Source: Agelas oroides (lineage: Eukaryota; Porifera; Demospongiae; Agelasida; Agelasidae). From it: a DNA stretch of 64,000 nt. Where the stretch lies: assembly GCA_949130485.1 (NCBI GenBank), contig OX422193.1:4074871-4138870 (forward strand), read 5' to 3'. Numbering within the stretch: position 1 is the first letter of the stretch; the number at the start of each line of letters is the position of its first letter. Under the pieces are notes generated by a model that was given only the letters and a program-made list of their open reading frames with translations, was not told where the DNA came from and did no database searches. This document shows positions 11,349 to 22,759 of this stretch, in pieces. The position numbers were made by a program, and so were the translations under genes.

Positions 11349-11780
11349 GTTTAGTTACCATACCTTGGCATACTTATATGCACACACAGCCTTTAAGCAC
11401 ACACTGCTTGCCCATATATACTATGCACGCATGGCTTTCAACATTTTTCTAACTTATGCCTCACTCAAATCAGGCCTTGTCCATTAGTACTTCCGGTGCC
11501 TCCAGCGCTTCTATACATGCGCGTGCATGCGTCGATTACGATTTTCAAACGAAAGACAGCTGCACGAAGACCTTCTACCGACCTTTTGGATAAGGCCAGG
11601 ACTGCATTTTGTGCATGAGATATATATAGCAGTCCTCATCTCCCTGTCACCCCAGTGCTGCTGATGAGGCCTTGTATTGGTCGAAACATGTCCTACGCAG
11701 TGAGTGACTTTACATAACACCTAGGCCTATTCTTTATTTTAGGGAGATGTGGTTCGTTGATTCTTCATGCTTCTATTACA
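11349..11780 (+). mobile_element. insertion with hammerhead-ribozyme-like core (Penelope-like relict?)
   Basis: Copy A has about 430 bp here that copy B lacks. The flanks are a 10-bp direct repeat, TTCTATTACA (11,339-11,348 and 11,771-11,780); copy B has only TTTCTACTTTGAGG. At 11,661-11,687 the insert reads CTGATGA, then GGCC-TTGTATT-GGTC (a 4-bp stem with a 7-base loop), then GAAAC. That is the conserved core and stem II of a hammerhead ribozyme. Hammerheads are known from Penelope-like elements and retrozymes. A GTC that could be the cleavage triplet lies at 11,646-11,648, but stems I and III are weak. Related, more decayed copies lie at 52,400-52,480 and 53,405-53,470. Confidence 0.55.
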
Positions 11781-12590
11781 CTTTGAGGTTCACATCCAGA
11801 TTTAATTCATTGTTTTTCTTCACACTTTTGGGACAACAGAAAGCCACCCACTTACCTTTTCTATTCTCAGTTCTATCAACGATCCCCACACATTGTAGGA
11901 GAAGCGATAAGTTACATCGTTATGCGAGCCTAGCCTCAACAAATGGGACCTACAATGTGCATAGCAGTGTTGGCGCTCTCCCACCCAACACCCCAACTTC
12001 TCCCTTCTCTACTCTCAGTTCTATCAATGCTCCCCACTATCTTTGAGTTTGTCATTAATGAGTTCTGTGCCTAGTCTGACTTGGCTGAGTCACTATATAC
12101 CATTATTAACTCTGTCACAGCATGAATACCAGAGTGTGAGAGCTACCTTGCACTCTACATCTAGATTTAATGTCCCGAGGGGCTGGAAAGATATTTTTAC
12201 AGTAGGGGGCAGGGAGAACAGTGTAGGATGTCCAACGGGGAAATTTTTACAATATCGTTTTTACAGCTGTTATCAAAAACTGTTTTCATGCTGTATTAGA
12301 TATGTGTATACTTGCCATGATCATGAGCTCTGAGCAACGCAGGTGCTCTTCTGTGTAATGTGTGCATGTCCATATGCAGTAAAGTTGTTGCGTTGACCCT
12401 AGAAGTCAGGAAAACCATGATAAAATGTACCAGCTGCATCCACCTTCCCGTCTTTATTATGAGAAGAGCCTGGTTTGTGTGCCATGACAAAATATTAAAT
12501 CAGTAGTGTGCCGCTCAGTCAGCAGGCTTGCCCCACAACAATGAATCATCTGACTAGTAACTAATGATGACTTTACATTTTTTATTGCAG

Positions 12591-14584
12591 TAATTGTGGT
12601 GGAATCCTGAAGTCTCAAATCAATAGCAGAAGAGAAGACCACTACCATGAATGATCAGACCCCAGACAACCCTCTCTCCCTGCAAGACCAGTGCTTTGTG
12701 CAACTCATTTCCAACTTGGAGTCATTTACCTGTGAATCACTGGCCCTTCTACCTGTGAGGCTACGTCACAAGCTTCTGGTAAACCTTCCAGCTGTTGATA
12801 TCTGTAAGCTGGAGAGCACACCAGTGGCAGAGGGTATTAACATGAGCTCCAATGTGTGGGAAGCTGTGTGCACTCAACGATGCTCTGCCTCATTGATACA
12901 AACTGTGAAGAAAATTCAATCTCCCAGTAGCAGCAGGTCATGTGATTGGAAGGAGATATTCTTTCTTTCATGCACTATTTCCATCTTGAATAACTCAACC
13001 GACCTCAAAACATCAACATCTGAGAGTAGGAGATATGCTGAAAAGTGCCTCTTCTCCATTCCAAACTGTTTGGGGGTTAAAAAGTGGTGTGGTTTCAAAC
13101 ACCCATTCATCCAACCTGGTAAGGATGGCAGCTGCATACCACGCCGATACTCTTGGATCACCACTGAGAACCAGTGTAGAGCTGACATACAACTCGTGCA
13201 AATCCTGATGGATGAATGTGCTTTCTTTCCTCGTTGTCTTTATGTCGACTGTGATCTTTTCTGTAATGCAGAATTGTGGCACAGGAGATCAAGTGCACTC
13301 ATGCCTCTACTTCAGAGGTTTCTATCATGTGTGGAATCAATAGAAATCTTTTCAGAAGACGATGAAGATCCACTCATTGCAACCTTTTTCTTTGATACGA
13401 TACTATCTGAAGTCAACACAGTCCTACACTCTGTCAGTCTGTCAGGCAATGGTCAGTTCATAGCCACAACTCTGCAAGAATGTAGATCCTACTTTGCAGT
13501 AGAGGATGGTGTCCACTCAGTCCAAAATGCACTAAAGCACTCCATCCGAAACATCCCTTATGGTCATTTGCATTTTCTGTCCATTGATGTACTAGATGTG
13601 CTGGATGGAATATCACACTTGCAAGCTGTTTTAGAGCATCAAGTTTTCTTGAAGGAGTTTAGGCTCATCTGCGAGAACCCTTATAGTGGAGTAGCATTAG
13701 AAGAAATGCTGTTGGCTGCTGCTGCCTTCCTTTTCATCCGACCTCATTTTCACAAACTCCAACTTGAAGTAATGCGAATTTCTCTTTTGGTCGCAAAGGC
13801 TATCGTTGATGCATTTCTTTCTGCTGCAAGCTCTAGCGAACAAGTTCTTGTTCTAGAAAACATGAGTATAAGTGAAATTTCCTGGGATACAATCACACCA
13901 TATGTGCCTAGCTTTTATTTGAAGATGGCTGAGAATGGTTATGAGCACAAGAAACTTGTGCTCACTGACCTTGAGGGTGAGGACGTTGAGAATCTCTTTA
14001 GTTGGGTGACAAGTTACCCAAACCTCTCTTTGCAGCACCTTCATGTTCCACAACATTTGGAGCAGGATGCCTGTTTCGTGCAGCTAATATCAAAGAACGT
14101 GAACATGAAGATCAAAGAGCTCTGTGTTCATCATCAAACAATCCCCAATCTACCTACCATGCCACAAGATTTCAAAGATTTGTTTAGCAATCTCCGTCTG
14201 TCCAGACTCAAACTGGAGGACTGCAACATTGGACCTGGGGGCCATCTACCTGCGTTAACACAAGGACTGCGTAAGCAGTGCTCAACCCAATCAATTCAGA
14301 CACTCAGTCTGTCTTCAAACTCCCTCGGTAAATGCCTAGATTGGGAACTACAGGAATTCTTTGATGTCATATTTTCACTACCTGAAGTTGAGAACGTGCA
14401 GCTGTCACTGAAGAACAATAGACTCACATCTCGACATTTAGAGCTTCTATACCATTCGTGGAAATATTCCTTTTATAAGAAGCAGCTTAAGATACTGCAC
14501 ATTGGTGGCAATGAGTTGCCAGACCCTGAGAGTGAACTTATGGAGAACATCATGAAAATTAGTATTCATACTACTTGTATCTAA
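12591..14584 (+). CDS. F-box-like leucine-rich protein, gene A (645 aa)
   Basis: One open frame from ATG 12,647 to TAA 14,582-14,584. The acceptor TTTTTTATTGCAG ends at 12,590 and is conserved in gene B, so the coding exon probably starts at 12,591 with a short 5' UTR. Residues about 32-78 resemble an F-box: LLPVRLRHKLLVNLPAVDIC, then KLEST, then NVWEAVC. The rest is Leu-rich; the C-terminal third has LRR-like repeats (LSRLKLEDCNIGPGG, IQTLSLSSNSLG, VENVQLSLKNNRLT, LKILHIGGNEL). F-box/LRR proteins usually recruit targets to SCF ubiquitin ligases; whether this one does is unknown. There is no signal peptide or membrane segment, which suggests an intracellular protein. It is a duplicate of the gene at 31,197-33,143. 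An F-box match this weak could be wrong; 'LRR-like protein' is the safer label. Confidence 0.75.
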
Positions 14585-14699
14585 AACCTAGAATTACCGG
14601 TGTTGTTCATGTCTTACAATATACTATGACAATAGCATGAGAAACTAAGCTCTGACATGGATGTGATTTTTAGCACAAGGCTTCATCTCAAATACTATA

Positions 14700-15320
14700 T
14701 GATTGTGATAATGTGTTTGTAAGGTGCTGATGACACTAGCTGGCCGATAGTGTTTTACACATTGTGTAGGGGATAATGTTAGCTTCTGTGATGGCTCAAA
14801 GTTTGATTTTCGGAGATTCACGTTTCAATGATCACCTACTTCACACACGAAAACTGATAATCACAGCACCATTGAAACATTGCATTAAATTTGGAAACTT
14901 TCAGCAGTAAATCTTTGAAATGTCGAACCACTTCTACTGTGAAGGCCGTTTGAAGACAGAATCTGAAAATCCTACGTACATAGTCAAGCTGTTTACAACC
15001 ATGTGGAAAGTACTTAAGTCCAACACTGGTGGGAATAGCATCATACAGACCCACTTGACTTAGATGGGTTGGCAATTTTTTTCTCTGTGTTTGTCAGTCA
15101 TGGTTTTTGGCAACTTTTGTCCACTTCATGATCAACATAAATTGTAGTAAAGAAGTTACAAACAGCATACAGTAGTATTTTATGTGCTCAACATTACCAA
15201 TAAACAACACAACAATGAAGTTACAAATCCTTTCTCAGAGCTAGTGGGGTAAACCTCTTTTTGGCTGGTGGAGACGCTGAAGTTTCTTCTCTGCATTTTT
15301 GAGGATGTGTGCTATAGTTT
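14700..15320. other. 3' flank of gene A, nothing recognised
   Basis: Homology to the 3' flank of gene B stops near 14,690. The rest is AT-rich non-coding DNA without recognisable exons; an ATAAA-type phrase (CCAATAAACAAC near 15,197) is the only possible poly(A) signal seen. Confidence 0.3.
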
Positions 15321-15329
15321 TGAGGTGAC

Positions 15330-15621
15330 GCAAAGCAGTGAGTTGCCTAGGTATCCATTCCAAATTTTTTGCCAACATTTTCACAGCACCTTATATGATA
15401 AGCTACAACAATGTATGCAATTGCACCAATACTGTTTGATAAGGGACCCAAACTTTGCAAACACTGTAGTGGACCGTTTCCATTGGCTGGGCCATGTAGG
15501 CTGCTATTTCGGGTACTGCCTTGATACCTATAAACATATGTCCTTGAAGGAAATCAACTTAGAAGTCAATGAACAAGCGAATGCTGGACTTCAGAGAGTT
15601 AGCGGCCAGTTAGCCACATGA
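15330..15621 (+). pseudogene. KDZ-type transposase fragment
   Basis: The frame reads SELPRYPFQIFCQHF, then CLIRDPNFANTVVDRFHWLG, then HVGCYFGYCLDTYKH and EVNEQANAGLQRVSGQLA. The VDRFHW..H.GC block followed by an NEQANAGLQR-like block is typical of the C-terminal part of KDZ (Kyakuja-Dileera-Zisupton) transposases. Only about 95 residues of a normally much longer protein are present, with no recognisable upstream domain, so this is a relict. The assignment is from memory of the motif and needs a profile search. Confidence 0.55.
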
Positions 15622-17075
15622 CTCCTCAGAACTTTATGTTTACTATCTGTTTGTTTATTTTGGTGAAGAACAAAGATATTTCAAGATAACTAGGTGTTTC
15701 TGCTATTAGAATATAGGTTATACACTTGTTACTTCTTGTCATGTATTCATTTTCAAGTTGTCAATACCAAAGCAGCCAAAATTGGCTCACTATCAAAGAT
15801 GTTTAATGAATTGCAGGTTGCCAAAAATTGGCAAATGAAATGTCGGTCAGTTGCCAAAATTTTAACGAAATGTCTGTTGCCAGAGCTGCAGGTTGGGATG
15901 AAGTTTGTGTGGTCATTGAAATGTCAACATTTTTGAGGATGAGCATGAACTGAAGATACTTCAATGATAACTGTTTCAAGCTGTGGTGTCAAACTTCAGT
16001 AAGTCCTCTCAGGCTTGGAATTAAAACATTGGACATACACGTGCACTTTCGTGTTTTCTCAACATTACTATACTATACTATTATACTATGAATTTTCTTC
16101 CCACTTGGGGTGTAACTTTTCCACTTCCTGTATCACTTTTATGAGCTCCTCTTCCTACACACAGATATACATATGCATGTGGTAGTGCCACCCCATAGTA
16201 TTAGGGATGCAGAACAGAAAATAATAAAAAGTCATGTGATATTGTGTATAAACAATGCATGAATGAGCTGGAGCCAAAGCTAGTTTTACGAAGAGTCTCA
16301 CAGCTTCCAAGACAGGCCTGTCAAGTAAATCCTCCTTCCTCGTACAAGATGACATCAAAGTGGCATGCTCTTACGTGAAGCAGTTCAACATGGTCAAGGT
16401 TAGAAAGGTGGGGAGGGGGGGTTCTGTTTCTGGGAACTTTAAACTTTGATGAGTCCCATGGTTGGTAACAGTGCCATGCAGATGTATCTATTCTGTTGTC
16501 TGGAAAATGTGAGCATGTAGACTGGAACTTGGAACAAGGATGCTGTAGCATGTAGACTGGAACTTGGAACAAGGATGCTGTAGCCTGTAGCTCTACGTGA
16601 GTTCCCCACACTGAGAGATGCTGCATCTTCTGGACATGATTCATAACATCACCGTCCATCACAATGCTTTTGAATCTGTTGCTGTTGGCAACGACAAAAT
16701 CGGATAGTATAGTGTTCGTGTCTTACAATGCATCATCTCAGTTCCATAGAATTAGTAGCCCAAGGCAGTGAAAAAGACAGTTTCCATCCCCCTTAAGAAA
16801 CCGTGGGTACATGTACTGGCTGCTTACATGGGAACTGTGGTGTGTGCAAGTTTTTCCTTGATATGCCTGTGTTTGGTGGCCCAGGTCAAAGAAAGGAGAG
16901 AAGTATAAAGCGACAATGCACAGGTATAACCTAAGTCAGTTGAAATTAATTTTTTCACTGACTGTTGTGTTCGGTTGTACAATTCAGGCTCTGACACTGA
17001 AAGTGGACAACCACTCCAGCAAAAAGAGGTATGCACCATATGAGTATCCATAGACTATGCGATGTAACTTGTTAC
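15622..17075. other. non-coding stretch with a small local duplication
   Basis: I recognise no gene. A 43-bp phrase beginning GCATGTAGACTGGAACTTGG is repeated in tandem at 16,512-16,600. GCCAAAATTGG-like phrases recur between 15,776 and 15,880. Confidence 0.35.
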
Positions 17076-17082
17076 CTTCTAC

Positions 17083-19927
17083 ACACTTAGGCTGATGACC
17101 CAATGTCAGCTGCAGCAGCAGAGGCAATCCTTGCAGCATTGGGACGGAAAGTACTTCCAGTCTCTTCTTTCCTGAAAGTACAGTACATGCACACTTTAGC
17201 CTCCATATGCATACCTTGTTTATAACTCATTACCTAGGCAACATATAAGAATGTTGCTCATATCTCTCTTGTACAGTGGTGTTGCCTAGGTAATGAGTTA
17301 TCTGGTTGCTCTGCAGGGTGGTCCACTGCATGGTCCTTCATAGTTGTAAACTGCCAAAGAGGGATTTAACTACTGGTTTTTTAAGCACCTTTTTAAGTAC
17401 TGGTACGTACCTGCTCTAAGTGTTGGTTCCATAGTAGCTGGAGTACTTGCCAATGGAGGTGCACTTGCTGCTGCTTCCCTGAGTTTTGCAGCCTTGATGC
17501 CAACACGCTGCTGTTTCCAGTGTTGCTGCTTTCTCCCTCTTTTACTAGTAGGTTCCAGTGAGGAATAGGAAGCAGCAGTGTCAATCAAGCACTTGTACTT
17601 CTGCAATATTTTTCAAGCTGTTTTTAGGAGTGAAACCGGTCGAAGTAGCAAGCCTTCTGCATGGGGAAGAGAACTCCCAATATCCGTCTGTAACTTCTTT
17701 AATTTTCCAAGAAGCTTGAGCAGTACAGCTGGCTCAGCAGAAGTGTATGCAAGTGACTCCAAGACCTTCAGTTCCACAGAAATCTTCCTTTGAAGGGAAC
17801 AAACACTGTGTGAATTGCTCTACAATATGTGGATGGTACAGAGAAAGTAGATAGATAAATATAAATAAATGGATAAAGTCTTTAAACTTGAATTTGTTAC
17901 CTGCTTCTCTGGCAGTCCATCTTGTGGTTGTGCTGCACAATTGTTCACTCACTTCCTCCTGCATCTCTGCTAACAGATCAGATGTACCTGCATCGACTGT
18001 GTCATTTCATTGGATTTGGAAATGCACCCAACAGTGCTTCTTGATCAGTAGAGAGCAGTGGACTTGCAAGGTATGTGGGTGGGAGAGAGCACCAAGACCA
18101 ATCTGTTTCATTACTGAAAATGACTAAGAAGTGCTTGCATGGGATATACGGAAATGCATCCAATCTAAACACGTGGAAGAAGGTACCCCTGTCTCTTTTC
18201 CAATGTCCACTTTGTGTACTTTTCCAGATGCACTAGCGACTTTGAATCTCTTCCATCAGAGGGTTCTTTTTGGATATCTTCATTTTTGAACTTACTGCTT
18301 TTCCTCATCCAATCCATGCAGTACAGAACCACTTTGCGTGGACAGTCTGTCAAGAAGTGAGGTCTGTTGTCATTGTATGGCCTGTATGTAGTTGTCAAGC
18401 GTAGTTCTGGAAAAGGTGTTTCTGGTACATGTCAGGTAAAAATGTTTTCTGTTATTTGGGGGCTTGGATAACTGACGTTTCGGATAATTAAAGTTTGGAT
18501 AAGTGACTTCCTATTGTATTGCTCCCCTTTTGTAGAGATGGGCACGAGCCTACAGAGATGCCACATACCATGCTGCAGTTGATATGAACAATGGAGTTGA
18601 AGCCCAAAACTTTTAAAGTATCTTTATGATCTGGAGTGCTTCACCAATTTGGCATGCTATTATGTAACAAACTCGGCAACTACTGAGTAACCAACATTGG
18701 TGCATACACACAGGAAAAACAAAGCAAGCTCATACCTTGTTGTCTTGTAAGTGGCATCAAGCAAAGCCCAGTGTGTTGCCATATTTTGCTAGCATTTCCT
18801 TCTGCCAGTTCTCTTGATGAACTATCAGAAGTGTCTGAGAGCAGTTGTCATCTGATCCAACAATATTGACACCATTGTCTTCTGTCCCACCATTCCCATT
18901 GTAGTGTCCTGAGTTTGAGAAAGTGGGTTTCCTTTCACGAATGGTTTCGGGAGGTGAAGCTCTTTGGGAACACTTTTGGTTACACAGAAATGTAGGTGGC
19001 GTTTTACTCCCGCTATGTCTGTTATTCCACTAGAAACCAACTCAGTGATCTTTTGTGTCACAAGTGGATGGATTCGCTGAGCAAAACCACAAGCATCACA
19101 GCCAAGTGGGTGACCACTATGCACAAGCATCAATTGAAGGTAAGGAGACAAAGTATTTTGTCTCCGTGTTTACTTTCTCACCACTTTCAAGAGCTTTGTG
19201 CAACTTGTCAAGAGCTTTTTGTTGTGTTTGCTTTGCCTGCTGTGATATTTCATGTTGGTTGTGTCAGGCAATGCGTAGTCAGTATATGTGGTGAATCTTG
19301 GCCTGACAGACAATTTTTCTGCTGCCTTGAAGTCGTAGTGTTTTGCTCCCTTTCTCTCTCTTTTTACAATACTGCTCACCGTACTGACAGTCTAATAGCT
19401 ATTCTCACTTCTTCTACGGAAAACGGGATGTTGTCAAAGGAAACTGATTCCTGCTTAAGAAAGAGACGTGGAGTTGACTTTCCTGGTTTTTGAAGTACAG
19501 CAACAGAAAATTGCACAATCAACACACTTATATATTTGCTAATCCCTAGCCTACCATGTGAAGGGATAGTGAGTGACTATAGTGAACAAAGCAAATTTTT
19601 ATTCTGCAATTGAATCTCGTGTATTTTAGTACTAAACTTTGGTGTCAACTTACCATGGCAGGCTGAGCCTTGTACCAAGGCACATGTGGCTTTGGTACTA
19701 GGCTGTAGGGGCTGATTACATGATAGCAGTTCTCGACTGCACGACTACATGTTTGCTGGACTTACCAAGCATTCTGGATCATCATGAGACAGCTTTGATG
19801 TTCGCGTTTCAAAGGTGGTTAGAATTTCTGCTTTGTACCTTTCCACAATGGCAGTGGCATCATTGACAAACCCATCGAAGTACATCCCCCTGGGCTGCAA
19901 GGACTTAGCCCAACAAGGCTTATCCAT
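17083..19927 (-). pseudogene. broken CARF/MULE-like multi-exon gene
   Basis: The minus strand carries pieces of a protein with an ALS2CR8/CARF-like region and a MULE-type transposase core. In order: 19,766-19,927 (MYFDGFVNDATAIVERY, then donor GTAAGT); about 19,100-19,330 (ETKYFVSLPS); 18,825-19,140 (HPLVTQKITELVSSGITDIA, GVKRHLHFCV); 18,735-18,830 (LLIVHQENWQKEMLAKYGN, then LLDATYKTT in a shifted frame); 18,270-18,410 (YRPYNDNRPHFLTDCPRKV); and C-terminal exons at about 17,905-17,990, 17,625-17,793 (VLESLAYTSAEPAVLLKLLG), 17,411-17,600 (SKRGRKQQHWKQQRVG) and 17,083-17,172. Several keep good splice sites. At least three frame changes (near 19,125, 18,935 and 18,765) and an inverted exon at 18,536-18,612 make it non-functional. 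Such proteins are abundant in invertebrates and derive from Mutator-like transposases. Confidence 0.6.
18536..18612 (+). pseudogene. inverted exon of the CARF/MULE-like gene
   Basis: After an acceptor-like CTCCCCTTTTGTAG on the plus strand, the frame reads RWARAYRDATYHAAV, then DMNNGVEAQN. The (V/N)(D)MNNGVEAQN block normally lies between the LLDATYKTT and YRPYN blocks of this family. Here it sits between those same blocks, but on the opposite strand, so a segment of a few hundred bases or less has been flipped. Confidence 0.65.
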
Positions 19928-19929
19928 GT

Positions 19930-21570
19930 GATACCGCCCTAATTTTCATGTGACTTCCAGTGCAACTTCCCTGGCCCTACAGTTAAGTCGGGCGAGTTAC
20001 TATCGCTCTTGTCAGTTGCCTTCATCAGTCTCACGGTGGATCTAGGTTGGACTCTTGCAGGATGGAACTATAGCTAGATTACTTCTTTCAGCATTAGTAT
20101 ATGACGTTATCGTTATGTTCTTTACTAAAGTAGCCAGCCTGTGTAAAGAATAAGTTACTTGGTTAGAGTTGTTCAGCTGAAATTCAACCATGCAAGTTGA
20201 TGCAAATCAGAACTGATTGTAAAATTTGACCATCAATACTTACAACAGAATAACATCCTCATACCCAGGCCTTCTAATCATGCGTTAGTTTCATGCAGTA
20301 TATATGCCTGACAAGCTCTGGAGTGAGAAGGACTGACGCTAACAAAAAGATTGACTAGGTACAAAAATGACTATATACAACACCACAGTATTGAGTTCTT
20401 GCATGTAAGCATTATATACTATGTCTTCACATGGGAGGATACAACAGGCAGATCTTGAATGAAGCTTTTGCACTTCTGCAAAGAGAGATATAGAGACAGT
20501 TCCCTATCAACTCCTGGACACTTGTGATAATAGGACACCTTGTGTATACATACCAAAATAAAAGCTATGTGCATAGGATTCAGTTATTCTAACGAATGGA
20601 TACCGTATGGTTGGTAATCTACGCGAGGGATTTATTTTCGCGTTTTTCGCGAGTCAAAAGCCATTCGTGAAAATTAATAAAACCACCACAATTTCTGAAA
20701 CCCGGATTTTGCTCTGTTTTGTACCCGCGAAAATTACGGTAATTAGCCATAGTTAGGCTACTATTTGATGACGTTTCACTCAGAGCTTCAGATTGTGCGG
20801 CTGATATTTGAGGCCGGTGTCTGATCAACAGTCGACAGTATGCATGACGTTATGAGGAGGGGGAGGGGGGGGACGTCATAGTGATGTTACTTCGGGAAAA
20901 AACAAAACATTTTATACTCCATGCATGCGCATGCGGTCGCAGCCCCTCTCTCACGTACGCTGCTGTAGCGATCATCAAGCTGCAAGATCGACACGTACTC
21001 CATAGACCCTTTACGTAAGGGAGCATCTAGGGATATGGGGATCCTTCAGTGATTTAGGGACCCCAAAGGTTTGTGTTGTACACTCAATTGGAAAAGACAT
21101 GTAAGAACTAATTAACAAGTCATATATAATATGCTTATGCAATAGTATGTACAAGTAAAGAACAACAATATAACACATTTGTTCAAAACCACAGTTCATC
21201 TTCTGTAGGTGCTTTTGTAAGAAGCCTGTGGTTCGGTGTTTGGCTGCTCATGCTAACAACTTTAGGTGTTGTTATGCTCTGCTTCTCGTTTTATAATACC
21301 CTTCTAATCAATGGACGTCAATACTGATGCTAGTTTCATTAAAATTGGAGTTTGATATCAGGAGTTATCGTCCCTAGAGTTCAATTTTCATTACTGGTAC
21401 TCTGCACATGCACAGCGTAAAAATAATTCGCGTAAAAAATTTTTCGTGCACGGCCAAGATGCTTGAGCGCATAAAGCTGGGTTGTCATCAAGAGTATATA
21501 GTCTACCAGTGGCGCATATGCAACTTATAAATCGTTGTATAACTAGCGTGTACAAACAATTTTGCAATAT
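19930..21570. other. non-coding stretch
   Basis: No gene recognised. A MITE-like unit may lie at about 20,600-20,745: ACCGTATGGTTGGTAATC at the left and ATTACGGT at the right, with CGCGAAAAT/ATTTTCGCG phrases inside. A G-run lies at 20,860-20,872. Confidence 0.3.
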
Positions 21571-21577
21571 ACAGAAA

Positions 21578-21652
21578 AGTTAGAATTACTAGCTTAAAGA
21601 GCAGCCTTAGAACACTGTTCTAAGGCTGCTCTTTAAGCTAGTATTAGTAACT
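21578..21652. repeat. 75-bp near-perfect palindrome
   Basis: The centre is GAACACTGTTC; the arms (TACTAGCTTAAAGAGCAGCC and its reverse complement) pair almost fully, and pairing continues outward through AGTTA/TAACT. It may be a minimal foldback element or may form a stable cruciform. Confidence 0.85.
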
Positions 21653-21737
21653 GAGAAATATGCATATTGTCTGGATTACCTTCATTTTAACTCAACATAT
21701 GGCTTTCCGAAGTTTACGGCGCCGTACTCATTGACTA

Positions 21738-22091
21738 AGGCCACTCCAAATGAGACTATAGTTTCCCGTCCTCCGCCCGCCCCCTCCGGAGTCTACCGCG
21801 CCATTTGACCATTATGGCCATTATTATTCATGTTTCAAAATTATCTGCAACATCCAACGCGCACTAGTATGCAGTACAGTAGCAAACGTAGACTCGTGTA
21901 GAAGGATGGAACGCTAATAGCGTGAATGCGTTCGACAGCTCCTGGATGCGGACATTCCGACGCAGTTAGGTTTTATTTCGCGCAAATTTATAATGAGATT
22001 CATAGTAATGGTTAATGGTAATAGACCGCCCGCCCGCATCGAAAATGACAGAAGTCCGGACGGGAAACTAAAGTCTCATTTGGAGTGGCCT
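21738..22091. mobile_element. TIR element, AGGCCACTCCAAATGAGAC ends
   Basis: Inverted ends of about 34 bp begin AGGCCACTCCAAATGAGAC on the left and match inverted on the right through AGTTTCCCGTCC. The inside (354 bp in all) is non-coding. Flanks (CTA and AAA) do not give a clear target duplication. Confidence 0.8.
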
Positions 22092-22679
22092 AAACACAAA
22101 AATGCTGGCAAGAATTTTGGAAATGCACCAGCAGAACTGGAAAGAGGAACCAAAGCTCTTCAATTTCATGTGTGTTGTAAGGTAATTGATCAAAATTTCG
22201 ACTGTGGTTGCGACCGCTATGCAATTTTGCGTTTTGACTCGCTAGTATAACCTCTAACGTCTTGAAGCTAAGTAGCAGCTAGTGGACCGTTTTGCAAAAG
22301 CCTACTATTAAACAAAGCTTTGACCTGCGTAGTACTGCATGAACTCTAAAGTGTTTGAGCCAAGGTGAACCTGCGGCACTCACCTCATATGAGCATTTTA
22401 GGGGTGCGTTTAGCATCGAAATGAGGAAATTGTGCAACATTCAGCAAGCCCACTGCAACCCTGGTTTCAGCTCTCACAGCCTCCCAGCCTGGCCAGCTGG
22501 CAGAAAGCTTGCTCTGTGCTCGCTAGCCTTCCACGAATAAGCTCACTATCATGTTGGAAAGTTCAGCAGTAAGGTCACAGAGAGTCACAAAGATCATAGT
22601 CTCGCGGACCCAGAGTCCGACTGGAGAGGTTCATCGATTTTCGCCCAATTCCAACCATTTGCGCATGCGTAGTTTGTAA

Positions 22680-22759
22680 GTTGGATCTTGTCATGTGCGC
22701 GGTTGGTGTGGCGGCTCGGACTGTTTTCCACCGTTGAAGAACTCAAGAACAAGTACTAG
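22680..22759 (+). other. possible 5' UTR exon of gene B (ends in a splice donor)
   Basis: This is the counterpart of the exon ending at 1,986. GAACTCAAGAACAAGTACTAG is followed by GTAAGTTACGAATGACG at 22,760. If real, the intron to the acceptor at 31,140 is about 8.4 kb; in copy A it is about 10.6 kb. Confidence 0.35.

Larger units (their letters stand above)
1850..14700 (+). repeat. segmental duplication, copy A
   Basis: By eye, this block matches copy B (about 22,600-33,200) in the same order and orientation. Matching anchors are the splice-donor exon (1,950-1,986 with 22,725-22,759), the stretch around 2,200-2,520 with 22,900-23,250, 3,580-3,755 with 23,330-23,465, 7,950-9,340 with 23,480-24,180, 9,390-9,900 with 24,960-25,490, 10,060-10,105 with 29,045-29,090, 10,775-11,000 with 29,100-29,300, 11,050-11,345 with 29,970-30,290, and 11,781-14,650 with 30,295-33,200. 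The pieces of one copy that the other lacks are mostly bounded transposon insertions, so most insertions came after the duplication. Homology fades about 100 bp after the stop codon of each gene. Confidence 0.85.

Noticed and set aside
12916..13282. Antisense reading frames inside gene A (also 31,466-31,848 in gene B)
   Set aside because: They mirror the conserved sense frame and have no recognisable features.
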